Shown: piece by piece, positions 11,465 through 23,255 of the stretch | Numbering within the stretch: position 1 is the stretch's first letter | How the letters are laid out: each line of letters opens with the position of its first letter | NCBI RefSeq assembly: GCF_047495875.1 | Contig: NC_092497.1 | Coordinates: forward strand, 64,999,492-65,063,491 | Source of the DNA: Pithys albifrons albifrons | Lineage: Eukaryota > Chordata > Aves > Passeriformes > Thamnophilidae | DNA length: 64,000 nucleotides | Direction: 5' to 3' | Program-made: the position numbers and the translations under genes | The notes under the pieces: model-generated | What the model was told of the DNA's origin: nothing | Seen by the model: only the letters and a program-made list of their open reading frames with translations | Database searches by the model: none

Positions 11465-11492
11465 CCTAGCCATCATGATGATGACTGATGAC

Positions 11493-14009
11493 TGACACTG
11501 GTAGAAATAGCATTATAGGTAGGATACTAATTGAGGGTGAAGTAAGAAAAAAAGAAGGAGTTTTCCCACAGTCCACTTAGAAACCTTAGAAGAAAATGTT
11601 GTGATTAAGTGGAACTACTGTTTGTTCTGCAGTATGATCTTCTGATATTAATAATTATTTCTTTGTAGGTCCCAGCAATTTAAGATTGAACAACAGATAA
11701 GTGCAATGTTGAAACTCACTTTTCTTGTTTGGAAGAGTAAGTATTTTATTAATCACTTCTGTGGTATGCACATACCATTGCTATTTTTCTTCTACTCTTG
11801 TTTCTGTATCTGCTCACTTCAAGACTTATTTTTAAGGTTAAATTTTACTTCATACCCTGTAATATAGCATGTAGTTAGCTTTCTTCACTATGGTACCCTA
11901 GGACTTCTACCCAAGAAACTAATTTGGTTCAGAAAACACTAATGGAAAACACACTAAAAAGTAGGTCCTTGATCATTCAGATGTTGAACAATTCACCACA
12001 AAACATGGCTGTCTGCAACAATCAGTGTGCCTCTTCTCAAAAATGACATGCAATTAGAAAAGGATTTGGAAAGGCACATAGATGAAACTATTGGTGTTGC
12101 ATTTATAGTATTGCCACAGAAAGCCCATTCCCTGGAATGAGGAAATATATCTCTCCATAAAGTCCAGGTAAGAGGTGTCTTGACTTTGTACTTTTCTACC
12201 ATGTCCTTAGGAAAATTACCCAGACTCCCTTCTTTTCATTGTTTTAGTATATTTCCACTAAGAGAAGATGTGCAATTTTAAAAAAAACACATGTGAATAT
12301 CTTGGTGTTATGTTTTCTGCTTTTGCACCATTGAATATGCTTCCTAAAACAGTATTTCCCTACTTGGAGTTAGATAAGACTCTTATAGACTCTTCTGAAG
12401 TTAAATCAAGCATCATATGTGCTAAAACAGTTCTTTTTTTCCCTGACAACATAAAATGTCGCATAGCCTGGAGATACATGAATTGTGGGAAAACTTAACC
12501 ACAAAGAAACAGGAAAATGAAATACAAACAATCTTTAAAAACCATTGTGCCATCATTTTTTTCTGTTGACATCCAAGAGCTTTCACACCAGCTATTTTTT
12601 TTCAAGAATAGATCATATTTCTAGAGAGAATATATGTATGTACATATACACTCAAGAATCCAATCAAAAGTAATCATATCAATGTCTAATGCAAGCCTAT
12701 ACTCATTAAACAATATTGCATGCCAGAAACAACTGTCAATACTTGCAAATGTTTTTGTTGCATTGCTCATCTTTTTTTGTTTGTTTGTTTTCTAGAATTT
12801 TCACAGCATTGCATGTTACTATGACAGGGAAACACTTCCAGTACTTGAAAAATGAATTGGTTTAATTTCAATACAAAAATTTTAAAATACTTGAAATCAA
12901 ATGTTTAGCTGAAGTACAGCCATGGGTTTCAGTACACCACAAGACAGAGAGTCTAGAAAAGAAGGAAAATACAGAAAGAAATGCTGTCTGGCTGCAAAGC
13001 ATGGGTGACAGAAGGGCTTTCCTGAGGCTAATGATTTTTCAGAGCATATGCCTTTGTGTACTGGCACGACTCAAAACCTGACCTCAAAGCAGATGCTTGG
13101 TAACTTTCATTGCTGTGCAATAAATTCATTCATAAGAGCTTCTCAGCTTAATGTTATAGTGTCTGGGAGAAGGAAAACTGCCAACTGCCTCTTCAGCCAG
13201 CCTCTTTGTTTTGCCAGGTGCATTTGTGCTGTTTTGAGTTCCTGACTCCTTGGAATTTATTTGCCCAACCAGGACTGTCCTACAGGCTATGATCTTATTG
13301 TGAAAGAAAGTTGGTAAGAAAAGGGCACACAAACATGAGAAGAGGCACTGGATCTTATTTACTGAGAGCTTGACATCACATTTTTTTACTCAGGTCTTAC
13401 TGGAGCACCTCAAAACATGTAACTTAAAAGACCCCAATCACTGCAGGGTTTAATGGACTGTAATTTTACTCTCCTTTCTGCTCTGGATGAGGTTTTTTGA
13501 TGTTGGCCAACTATTAAAGTTCAATAGTGAATCTTTTTTAAATTGCAGGCTAAACTAATAAATTAGTAGTGTAAACTGCATGGAAAAACAAAAACAACAA
13601 AACCACCAAAAAACCAAAACAACCAACCACTTCTGTCTTTGTCACGTTATAGTCACAGTTCCTTAGATTTGTGCATTGTAAGAGCATTAAGTGATGCCTT
13701 AGGTTCCTGTGTTTATTCAGTTCAAGACAGGGCAGCTGTTATAACACAGCTTCACGCAGATTAATCTGCTTCTTACTATACATCCTTTACTGTTTTGGCA
13801 AAAGAAGATGCTTATAGCTCAAATAACTCGTAAAATCTGTGGATTTTTTTTCCTGATATTCAAGCATGGCTGACTCCTGAATTATCTTTCGTTACTAAAA
13901 AGATAATAAGATTTTTTTTCCTATATTCACTGTTTCACTATACATTCAGGGCTTTTTACATACTCTAAAGCAAATTTTAAAAACCCCTATGGTCTTTATT
14001 GTCTGAAAA
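11493..14009. other. Intergenic, nothing recognised
   Basis: AT-rich sequence with small A-rich and TTTG low-complexity stretches (about 12775-12790, 13580-13635). No exon or repeat family recognised. Confidence 0.5.
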
Positions 14010-14402
14010 AATAGAAGCATAGGATGATTTTGGTTCGATGGGAGCTTTAATGGTCATGTCATCCAAAGTCACTACCATGGGAATATCTTTCACTAGATCA
14101 GTGTGTGAAGCCTAGCCTTGGACACTTCCAGTGATGGGGCATCCACAACTTCTCTAAGCAAAGTATTCCAGTGTCTCACCACCTACATGGTAAAAAGTTT
14201 CATTCTTACATCTCTATTAAATAAATACCCTGTTTCAGTTTAAGACCATTGCCTTTTGTCCTATCATTACAGGCCCTGGTAAAACGTCTCTCTCAATTTT
14301 TATAAGAAGGCTTCTTTTTATATTGAAAGGCCCCAGTGAGGTCTCCCTGGAGCTTTCTCTTCTCCATGCTGAACAACTCCAACTCTCTCAGCCTGTCTTC
14401 AT
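14010..14402 (-). mobile_element. CR1 element A, 3' part (interrupted)
   Basis: This is the reverse complement of a CR1 3' end. It opens with a decayed octamer tail (ATAGAAGCATAGGATGATTTTGG) and continues through the conserved 3' untranslated and C-terminal region up to AGCCTGTCTTCAT. The sequence expected next (AGGAGAGGTGCTC...) reappears only at 15591, so element B has inserted here. Confidence 0.88.
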
Positions 14403-15590
14403 GGAATCATAGAATATGGTGAGTTGGAAGGGACCCACAAGAATCATTGACTCCAGGTCCTGGCCCTGCACAGGACCATCCCCAAGAGTCACACCATGTG
14501 CCTGAGTGTGTTGTCCAAACACTTCTTGAATTCTGTCAGGCTTGGTGCTGTGACCATTTCCCTGGGAATCCTGTTCCAGTGCCCCCCCAAGGGCACCTCT
14601 TCCTCATTCCAACCTAAACTTCCTCTGACTCGGCTCCATGCCATTCACTCAGGTCCTGTCAATTGTCACCAGAGAGTAGACATTAGTGCCTGCCTCTTCT
14701 CTTCCCCCTGTGAGGAAGTTGCATATTGCAATGAGTACTCCCCTCAGTCTCCTCTTCTCCAGGCTGAATATATCAGGTTACCTCAGCCACTCCTCAGACG
14801 GCTTCCCTTTTTGACTCTTCTCTGTCTTCACAGCCCTTCTTCTGATTGTCTCTAATAATACTATATCCTTCATATATTGTGGCACACAAAACTGTACACA
14901 GGGTATGAGTGAGGTCACCTCACTGCAGAGCAGAATGGGACAAACCCCTCCCTCAACCAGCTGACGATGCTGTGCCTGATGCCCTCCAGGATACAGTTGG
15001 CCCTCCTGGCTGCCAGGGCACTGCTGACTCATGTTCAATTTGCCATTGACCAGGACACACAGGTCCCGGTCTGCAGCACTGCATTCCAGCCTCTCATTCC
15101 TCGATCTGTGCATACAATCAGGGTTGCCCTAGACCAGGTGCAGAATCCAGAACTTGTCCTTTTTATAGTTCATACAGTTGGTGATTTTTCAGCCCTCTCA
15201 TTTGTCTAGGTCTTTCTCTAGGGCCTCTCTGCCTATGAGAGAGTCAACAGCTCCTCCCAATTTAGTATCCTTGTTAAAATGAGGTAGTTTACCTCCAGGT
15301 CCTACATCCAAGGCATTTATGAAGATGTTGAAGAGCCTAAGAACCCAGTGGAATCCCAGTAGTGACCAGTCACCAGCATGTTACCCCTGTTACTGTAACC
15401 CTCTATGCCTGGCCCATCAGCCAGTTGCTCACCTATTGCATGATGTGTTTATCCAGCTGTGTGCTGGACATTTTGTTCAGAATGATATTGTGAAAGACAG
15501 TATCAAAAGCTTTGCTGAAGTCCAAGGTGGTTACATCACCTGGCTTCCATTGATTAACTAGATGTGTTACCTTGTCATAAAAGAGAACTA
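14403..15590 (-). mobile_element. CR1 element B, nested inside element A
   Basis: It begins with its own CR1 tail (GGAATCATAGAAT) and the GTTGGAAGGGACCC phrase, then runs through the 3' region into the reverse transcriptase domain. Around 15470-15530 the complement encodes the DFxKAFDTV-type region, seen here as TTTCACAATATCATTCTGAA and neighbours on the minus strand. It is 5'-truncated at about 15590. Reading frames on either strand here are fragments of this element, not genes. Confidence 0.85.
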
Positions 15591-16050
15591 ATAGGAAGAG
15601 AGGTGCTCTGGCCCTCTAATCATCTTTGTGGCCCTCCTCTGGACTTTGTCCAACAAGTCTACATCTTTCTTATTTTAGGGACACCAGACAGGGATGCAGT
15701 ACTCCAGGTGGAGTCTCATGTGAGTGGAGTAGAGGGATAGAATCACCTCCCTTGATCTACTGGCCACCCTGCTTTTGATGCAGCTCAGGATGCAGTTGGT
15801 TTTCTAGACTGTGAGTGCATACTGGCATATCATGTCCAATTTTTCATCCATCTGTATCCCCAAGTCCTTCTTGGCATGGCTGTTCTCAATCCACTCATTT
15901 CTCTAGCTCTATCCATGTCTGAGATTGCCCCCTCTCAGATGCAGAATCTCGCTTTTGGCCTTATTGAACTTCATGAGTTTCACACGGGCCCATCTCTCAA
16001 GCCTGATGAGGTCCCTCTGGTTGGCCTTCCTCCCCTTGAGTAGATAATTG
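15591..16050 (-). mobile_element. CR1 element A, continued
   Basis: CR1 sequence resumes exactly where it broke off at 14402 (AGGTGCTCTGGCCCTCTAATCATC, then GTGGCCCTCCTCTGGAC) and continues through the reverse transcriptase C-terminal region to about 16050, where similarity fades. Confidence 0.85.
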
Positions 16051-18104
16051 CAAAACTCAGCTCCTTAACGCCATTTTAGCTGACGTTACAGAAGGCCTGG
16101 ATTTCATTCCAGACTGAGATCTGTGGCAGCTTCAGAGGGCCAGAATTAAGAAAAAAAGCACATCCAGAAGGAAGCACTAATATCCAAGGGGACACGGTAC
16201 ATTTTTTGACTATTCTTGAGCAGGTCTCTGAAACTTTGTGCCTCACATCCACACAGGGAAATCACATGGCCGTGGCTCAACTTGTCTATGTAGACTACAG
16301 GCTCTTTGAGGCAGAACTACATGTCTAGAGTTTGAGCGAGGTTACTCTGAGAGGTGGTGAAACTCTAATCCCAGGATTGGGGATTAGAAAATCTAATCCC
16401 ATGGGAAAATACAGTGTACACAGTCTCTCCAAGCACTGGGTGCAGAACCCTACCACAGCCAAAGCTGGGACTTCATCTAGTTAATGAATCAAGGTCTACG
16501 TCAAATGTTGTGAGGCCCTAATACAGCTATAAATCTGCTTGTACTCCTTTAGTATAAATTTAGAGACAACTAATGTAGGATGTAGACAGAAGCATGAACT
16601 GGGCTTTTTTCCTAAATCTTATTTCATTGGTTTGGAAACCCTGTTCCTGAAACAGTGTCAGAAGAAAAGAATCACACCTCTCCTTTTGCCCCTTGGACTC
16701 TAACATTGCAGATAAACACTTAAACTGTAATCCTAAAATTAAACCTGCTATTAAATATAATCACATTGCCATTAAGTGACAGCTAGGGTCTGACAGAACT
16801 TTTCACTGAAATGCAATCTGAAGTGTAATCCAAGTGTTGAAACTGGTTTTTCAAAGGTACTATTAGCATTTTTTCGAAGTTGAAACACTTTATTTCACCA
16901 CTCTTCAGTATTAACAAACACTAAAAAGCTTTTGCTAAAAATTGTAGAAACAATGTCACAGACATCTGTGAAATTGCATATCTGCTTAACGTAGGAGAAA
17001 ATCAGAATTTCAAAACTGCAAGTTTTATTCTATCTTAGAGTTCAGAGTCCTCCTTCAAAAACCAGAATGAGCTGGAGTCCCAATTTTTACCTTTTTTTTT
17101 TTTGAGAAGTTTACTCTTTTCAGTGAATTTAAATCAGAACACAAATGTCTCCTAATGTCTTGCTCTCAGTTATGTTGAATCTGTCTATGAAGGATATATG
17201 ACTTCTTTTTTTGTCACTGTGAAAAAACAGGTATGAGTTATAAAAAAAATACTATTTATAGACAAAGAAACTACAGCTGGCATTCAGTGTTATCCTGACA
17301 AGATCACGAAACAGCATTGCAGTTGTCTCAGAAGTGGGTTTGCAGTGACCTCTGTAGGACAGACCTAAGATAGGGTCCATTCACATTCCAGACTCATGTT
17401 GTGGGAAGTCATAATCCTACTGGACATGGCTGCAGCTTCTCCAGCCTAATCACGGTGCAGCTCTCCCGCCTACCCATACTAAGATAAGAAATTGCTGGCC
17501 TTCAGTCTTGAGTGCCTGACAGTTCTGGTAGAGACCTCCTCACTGGTCCCTATAGCCGTTAGAAATGTGAGCACTATTCATGAATGCAATTAGGTTTCTG
17601 AAGAGTAATTCCTGTGAAACCACCTGTTTTACTAGTTTCAAGGTTTATAGCTTGCAGAGATATCGGTAACTAATATCTAGTTCATCTGTCAAAGGGAGAT
17701 ACAATCACGAACCACAGAATGTTCATTTCAATGTAGCTATTTGGATTATTTCTTAAGTAACTGTGCTGCAAGACAGGGACAATTTGTGCTGGATAAAGAA
17801 TACTTTGGTCTCTGGCCTCCTGCCTTTAACAGAGCAACGTTGTCTAGCTGTTCCTTCAAGTAAAAGTCAATGCAGAAAAAGCAAAAGGTGAAAACATTGA
17901 GTTATGCCTTCACAGACTTCGAATCCCAGTTCAAGTGTCTGAATTAAAAAGACAAAATTAACTCCAAGTGTGTTCTTAAGTAAAATCTCTTTGACTAGTT
18001 CAAGTTTTGTGCTCCTCACTGATCCAGTAGAATTGCAGTAAATTATTACTTTTCATGACTACCCTATACAGCAGTATGGCCTTAGGATCTATTGGCAGCA
18101 TGTC
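16051..18104. other. Intergenic, nothing recognised
   Basis: AT-rich, with a T-run at about 17092-17104. No supported feature. Confidence 0.5.
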
Positions 18105-19237
18105 CAGGATAACCTGGACAACCTGTTTCTACCTGGATTTCAGTAAAGTCTTTCACACTGTTTCGCACAGAATTCTCGTGGAGAAACTGGCTGCTCAGCG
18201 CTTGGATGGCTGCACTGCATGGCCAGGCCTAGAGAGTGGTGGTGAATGGAGTTATGTTCCACAGCCCAGCTGGTGAGCAGCTGGTCACCAGGGATGAGCT
18301 CCAGGTCTCAGTACTGGGGCCAGTCCTTTTGAATACCTTTATCAATGATCTGGATGAGAGGATCGAATGCACCCTTAGTAAGTTTACGGATGACTCTAAG
18401 TTGAGCAGAAGTGTTAGTCTTCTGGGGGATAGGAAGGTTCTGCAGAGGGTTCTGGACAGGCTGGATTGATGGGCCAAGGCCAATAGTGTGAGGTTCAACA
18501 AGGCCAGGTCCTACAGTAGAAGCATAACAACCCCAGGCAGTGGTACAGGCTGGGGTAGGAGTGGCTGGAAAGCTGCTCGGTGGAAAACGACCTGGGAGTG
18601 CTGGTCAGCAGGGGCTGAACGTGAACCAGCAGCATGCCCAGGTGGTCAAGAAGGCCAATGGCATCCTGGCTTGTATCAGCAATAGTGTGACCAGCAGGAC
18701 TAGAGAAGGGATCATCTCCATGTACTTGGCACTGGTGGGAACATACTCAAATCCTGTGTTCTGTTTTGGGACACTCGCTTTAAGAAGGAGATTGAGGTGC
18801 TGGAGTTTGTCCAGAGAAGGGCAGCAGAGCTGGTCAGGGGTCTAGAGCATGAGTCCTATGCCAACCAGGTGAAGGAGCTGGGGATGTTCAGCATGGAGAA
18901 AATGAGGCTCAGTGGGGACCTTATTGCTCTCTACAGTTACCTGAGGACAGGTTGTGGCAAAGTGGGGTTTGGTTTTCCTTCCCCAGGCAATTAGCAATAA
19001 GACAAGGGGAAATGGCATCAAGTTTTGCCAAGAGAGATTCAGGCTGGATATCAGGAAAACTTGCTTCACTGACAAAGTGGTTAAGGGTTAGAACAGGCTG
19101 CCCAGGGAAGTGGTAGAGTCACCAACCCTGAAAGTGTTCATGAACCAGGCAGACATGACACTTCAGGCTGTGGTTTAATGGGCATGGTAATATTCAGTCC
19201 AAGCTTGGAGGTCTTTTCCAAGCTTGATTCTATGACC
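18105..19237 (+). mobile_element. CR1 element, 5'-truncated
   Basis: It starts within the reverse transcriptase domain. About 18140-18200 encodes FYLDFSKVFHTVSHRIL, a decayed form of the CR1 motif A region. It continues through FINDLDERIECTLSKFTDDSKL (about 18338-18405, corresponding to the motif C region where CR1 has ADDTK; here the catalytic A/D context is mutated to TDDSK). It ends with the 3' region and a GATTCTATGA tail near 19228. Several frameshifts separate the pieces. Confidence 0.9.
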
Positions 19238-22200
19238 TGGGAAACAGTACTGCAGCAAAGAAGCACAGCCACATGCTTGGCTGTACTGGCAAGAGCACAG
19301 ACAGTAGATCCAGGGAAGTTATCGTTTCTCTGTTATTCATTCCAACAATACCGTAAGCATACCCTGATCATATTTATATGGTGTATCTGTATTTGTTTCA
19401 AAACTGTTTTCACAGAAGGTGGTTCTCTGCTACTTCAAGCCACCTGTGACACAGCAGTAAAGCCTTGTCTAAAGGCTGATAACTTTTCCTGAGCATCATT
19501 GTTGCCAGAGACAATCTTCCACCTAATGGTCATTGTCACAGCAGATGTGTATGAAAATCTTTGTAACTTGTCAGACATTTAATATAAAAGGTTTCTATAA
19601 CTTGGTTTTTGTTTTCACTGATCTGACACTGGTAACATCTTGGAGTAAATCCAAGTCCTTTGTACATGGCACAGGTGATTGAGTTACTGGCATTTCTTCC
19701 CTTTGGTATAGTTCTGAGTGAGTCACTGCTATTGTTGTAAAAGCAGTCCTTAAATCTGAACGTGGGCTAACACATGCTATTTATTATTCTCAGTGTTATA
19801 TGTTTCTGGAGATTTAGCTGTTGTGGGAAGCCAGCTCCAGATGACCCTGCTGGTGCAAAGGCTTAGAACAGAGTTCCCTTCCAAATTCAGTCACTAGATG
19901 ATCCTGTGTTCCACATAAGACCTATCAGTTGTGTATCTCACTAGCAGAAATTACAAATAACTTTCATTTCTTTTTCAAACATAGCTCTTATATAGTCATA
20001 AATTGCCTAATGCTTGTGCTGAAAGTGTCTGTAGAGTGGTGAAATACCCACAGTAACAGGGTAAAGCTTTTTAGCCAATTTAAAGGCTATATGAGAGAGC
20101 AGAATTAGGCCAGTTAGTAATCCTTATCTGATGTTTTTGCCATTGCTTTCAACAGGGCTGGTACTTTAGATAAGCATCTCTGAGACCTTATTTTGTAATT
20201 TACTTCTGCTGTCAGACCTAGTTTGTTCAAAACATGGGCAGTTCAGACATTTAGTTTGTACACACAGACTGTAAGATACGGAATCCCTGATTTTTCTGAC
20301 CTTTTTTTTTTAATTGTGATCATGTAAAAGCTTTTGTGCAGATGTGTATCAGTCCTTCTGATATTCCCAGAGCAGGGTGAGGTTGTTGCTCATCATACTG
20401 TTTCTCTGTATCACAATCCCCTTACTAGTAAGGCCTCTTGCTAGTATTTCAGCCCTATATGCACCAGTGCTTTCTTTAGTGTTATAATGCTACTTGTACC
20501 AGTACAAATTGCTAATTCCTACCAAAACTGATCACTTGCTTTGATTCTGCTGCGGGTTCTTGGGCTGTGGCTTGCAAGGCAAATCTCTGGTGTCCTCCTC
20601 ATTAAAATTTCAGCACCTAACTGAAATCCAGGACTACATTAATGTTGCAGGCATTACAGTTCATGTATTGCTAAGCATAATACATGCATGGGACTCTTAC
20701 AAACCCTTCTCAAAACCACATTGTTTGCCCTTGTATGAAGAAATTCACAAGGTCATATTTCCTTGGCCAGCATTTCTGGGAGCTGTACCTTACTACCTGT
20801 TTTCTTTCCTAGCCCCACAACATACCTCTCTCTTTATACAAAACATACAGAATGCCAGGGAAAATTGTCTAGAACAGCTTAAGAACCTTAATCACATTTC
20901 CTGCTAGGTCCAGATACAGCTGTCCATGTCACTATGACCATACTAGGCAGCTGCAAATTTATTTCACTTGAAAATTTGGCCTACTCACTCGCAGTGACAC
21001 TTCCTTGTTAGTGATTTTGGTTTCAAAGGGCAAAGAAAACTGTCAGATTTTTACAGGATTCACTAGTTGATTTGTTTGTACTGTACTGATACTTGTAATT
21101 CTTGTTTCACAGTACTTTCACTGTAACTTTCAGGATGACAAAATATCCAAGTAATTTTATTGTAGTCAGAACACGGACAAGAGGACAGGCTTAAGACTGT
21201 GACATTTGCAGTCCCCTTGGTCTGAGAGCTACATGTATACTTCCCCATCTATCCTACAGCTTTATGAACCAGCCCACTTCAGCAAAAAGAGTTTAGCTTT
21301 CCAGAACTTTTGGGTACCAATTAGTTAAAATTATGAATGGTTTGATTGATTTTTGTCCTTTCTGTGTCTAGAGTGAGATTTTTTTGACACTTCACTTACT
21401 TTAGTTTAATTTTATTAAAATATCTCATCGTGTGAAGTTACACATTACACTTTTTATCAGTTGCAGAACTCCATCACGCAGGAATAAGCACGTATCTGCA
21501 GAACAAGGACAGCCAAAGCAACAGGTGCTGTTTACCATGACATAATTTACCACAAGATGTCACCAGTGTCAAATATAAGAAAGTACAAAAAAGACTTCAG
21601 AGGCTTACTAGTCAGGAAGTGTTTGCAAAGGTGATTTACCAAATACATATCCTGTAAAAATCATCACTGTTGTAAAAGCAAAAGCAAGAATTTTTATAAT
21701 GCATACAAGTGATTGGTGACAAAATGATTGGTGGTACAACAATTTTTTTGCTTGGTTTAACCAAGGATTTAGTTTGCAGTTGTTGCTTGCAACTAAACTA
21801 GTTTTTTGGTTTTGTTTTTAACCTTTTAACACTTTTTAAAATATGGATTCAAGGTGAAATATCAAATATAAAATAGCACTTCTTGGCGTAGCCAGTATTC
21901 TTCCTGAATGTTGTATGCTTTTCCAGTGAATTCATTTCCTAGCATTGACTATGTAGAAGATTCTAAGATCAGTTAGAAGTACTTCCAAAGTAATTCCATA
22001 GTTACAAACACTTTTGACTTTTTGTAATTTCCTCAGGGGTATTTGGGGAATTGGGTGTTTTTTGGTTGGTTGTTGGGGGTTTTTAAGTGATCTATGCTGT
22101 ATTTGAAGATACTGGTTGACATCTTGCATTTTTAGTAGCTTGCATCATCAGAGTTTAATACATAATCCCCCTAATCTCCCAGTATTTTACATCGGCATTG

Positions 22201-22392
22201 TGTTAGTAAAATGAAGAAGAAATAATGAAGATGTAAGGTTATGATAGCTCAAGAGATTAGCTCAAAACTGTACTCATTTGTTTCAACTACAAGGCTGTTA
22301 TTTCTAAAGTGTCATCATCACAGTAATTTTAGCGATAGACATCTCCATTTATCTTTCTTCTCATACAAAAGCAGAAAAATAGAATAACTTGA
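19238..22392. other. Intergenic, nothing recognised
   Basis: About 3.1 kb of AT-rich DNA. The 115-codon frame at 20560-20907 shows no recognisable domain and is probably chance. Confidence 0.5.
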
Positions 22393-23037
22393 TGTTGTAG
22401 TTTGGGATTATTATGTAAATTCTCTCCCCTGCCACTTAACTGCCCAGGCCAGCGGTTAACAAAAGAAGCAGTTAACTGTTGATCGCTTGGGTGGGGGCAG
22501 GTTTGTCTCTTTTGGGTTTTTTTTTTTTGGATATTCTTCCCAGTCTTGGCTCGGGGGAACGGGGGAGTGGGGGGCTCCGAGGAGGCAGGCTGCCCTGCTG
22601 GTTACTGCTGGAGCTTTCCTGGCTGTCTCGCTGCCACTGTACCCAGACTGCTTTTTCTGGCCACGCGGCTGCTGCTGCCTACCCCTGACTGCTTTTTGAG
22701 CTGCGCTGCTGCTCCTGCCTACCCCTGACTGCTTTTCGGGCCGCACTGCTGCTGCTGCCTGCCTTGGATTTGCTTCTGGTTGCTCATACTTTTCTGCTTC
22801 TTGGACGGGGAACACAGGGGGAAGAGACTGAGTCCATCTGAAAGCTCACTGCTCGTCTATCTCGCTGGAAAGGGACTGAAACTCACTCTGCAGCCAGACG
22901 GGCTGTGACATTGACACTTAAGTATAACCTTTCCTCTCGGAGGAAAACCTGCTGGGTTTTGTTGTTGTTTTGTTTTTTTTTCTTTCTCTTGTGGTGTTGG
23001 GGAAAGTGGGTTGCACTAGTCTGTTTATATATATATG

Positions 23038-23124
<87 letters not shown>

Positions 23125-23250
23125 CAGTTATCCTTCTTGTATTAAAATTCCTTTTCTTACATTTGATAAAGAGTGGTGTGATTATCGTGGAGGAGGCCCC
23201 TCCCCTGCTTGTGGGTAAACGTTTTGGTTTTTTCCTCTCAAACCGAGACA
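22393..23250 (+). mobile_element. Solo LTR with perfect 5-bp target duplication
   Basis: An 858-bp segment begins TGTTGTAGTTTGGG and ends CAAACCGAGACA, with TG...CA termini. It is flanked on both sides by CTTGA (22388-22392 and 23251-23255), an exact 5-bp target duplication. Inside are a T-run, two to three copies of a CTGCTGCTGCCTACCCCTGACTG-type unit (about 22665-22765), a GC-rich block, and a long TA/TG microsatellite (23024-23124). An ATTAAA near 23140 could be the poly(A) signal, which suggests + orientation. Retroviral genes are absent. The 5-bp duplication fits class III (ERVL-like) elements; the family name was not established. Confidence 0.85.
23024..23124. repeat. (TA)n/(TG)n compound microsatellite
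   Basis: Alternating TA and TG runs inside the LTR. The reading frames made of I/Y or H/T repeats on both strands are artefacts of this repeat. Confidence 0.95.
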
Positions 23251-23255
23251 CTTGA

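Larger units (their letters stand above)
7534..11492 (+). mobile_element. Full-length, inactivated RTE-type LINE (copy 1)
   Basis: A non-LTR retrotransposon of about 3.9 kb, element body about 7545-11483. It has a 5' untranslated region (about 7545-8230), an apurinic-type endonuclease region, a reverse transcriptase region with a C-terminal zinc-finger-like tail, and a short 3' end with ATG-type microsatellite units. ACTGATGAC occurs at 7534-7542 and 11484-11492, a likely target duplication. The 5' end CTTCTCCGG is the same as in copy 2 (44864-48557), which supports a complete 5' terminus. Frameshifts and stops make it inactive. An avian RTE family (AviRTE) is known from some bird lineages and this may be it, but RTEX or Proto2-type clades were not excluded. 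Confidence 0.88.

Noticed and set aside
20560..20907. 115-codon frame with hydrophobic stretches
   Set aside because: No domain, no splice context, no homologue recognised; length is within chance expectation for this window.
22883..23255. Frames with IYIYIY or HTHTYI repeats
   Set aside because: Translation of the TA/TG microsatellite inside an LTR.
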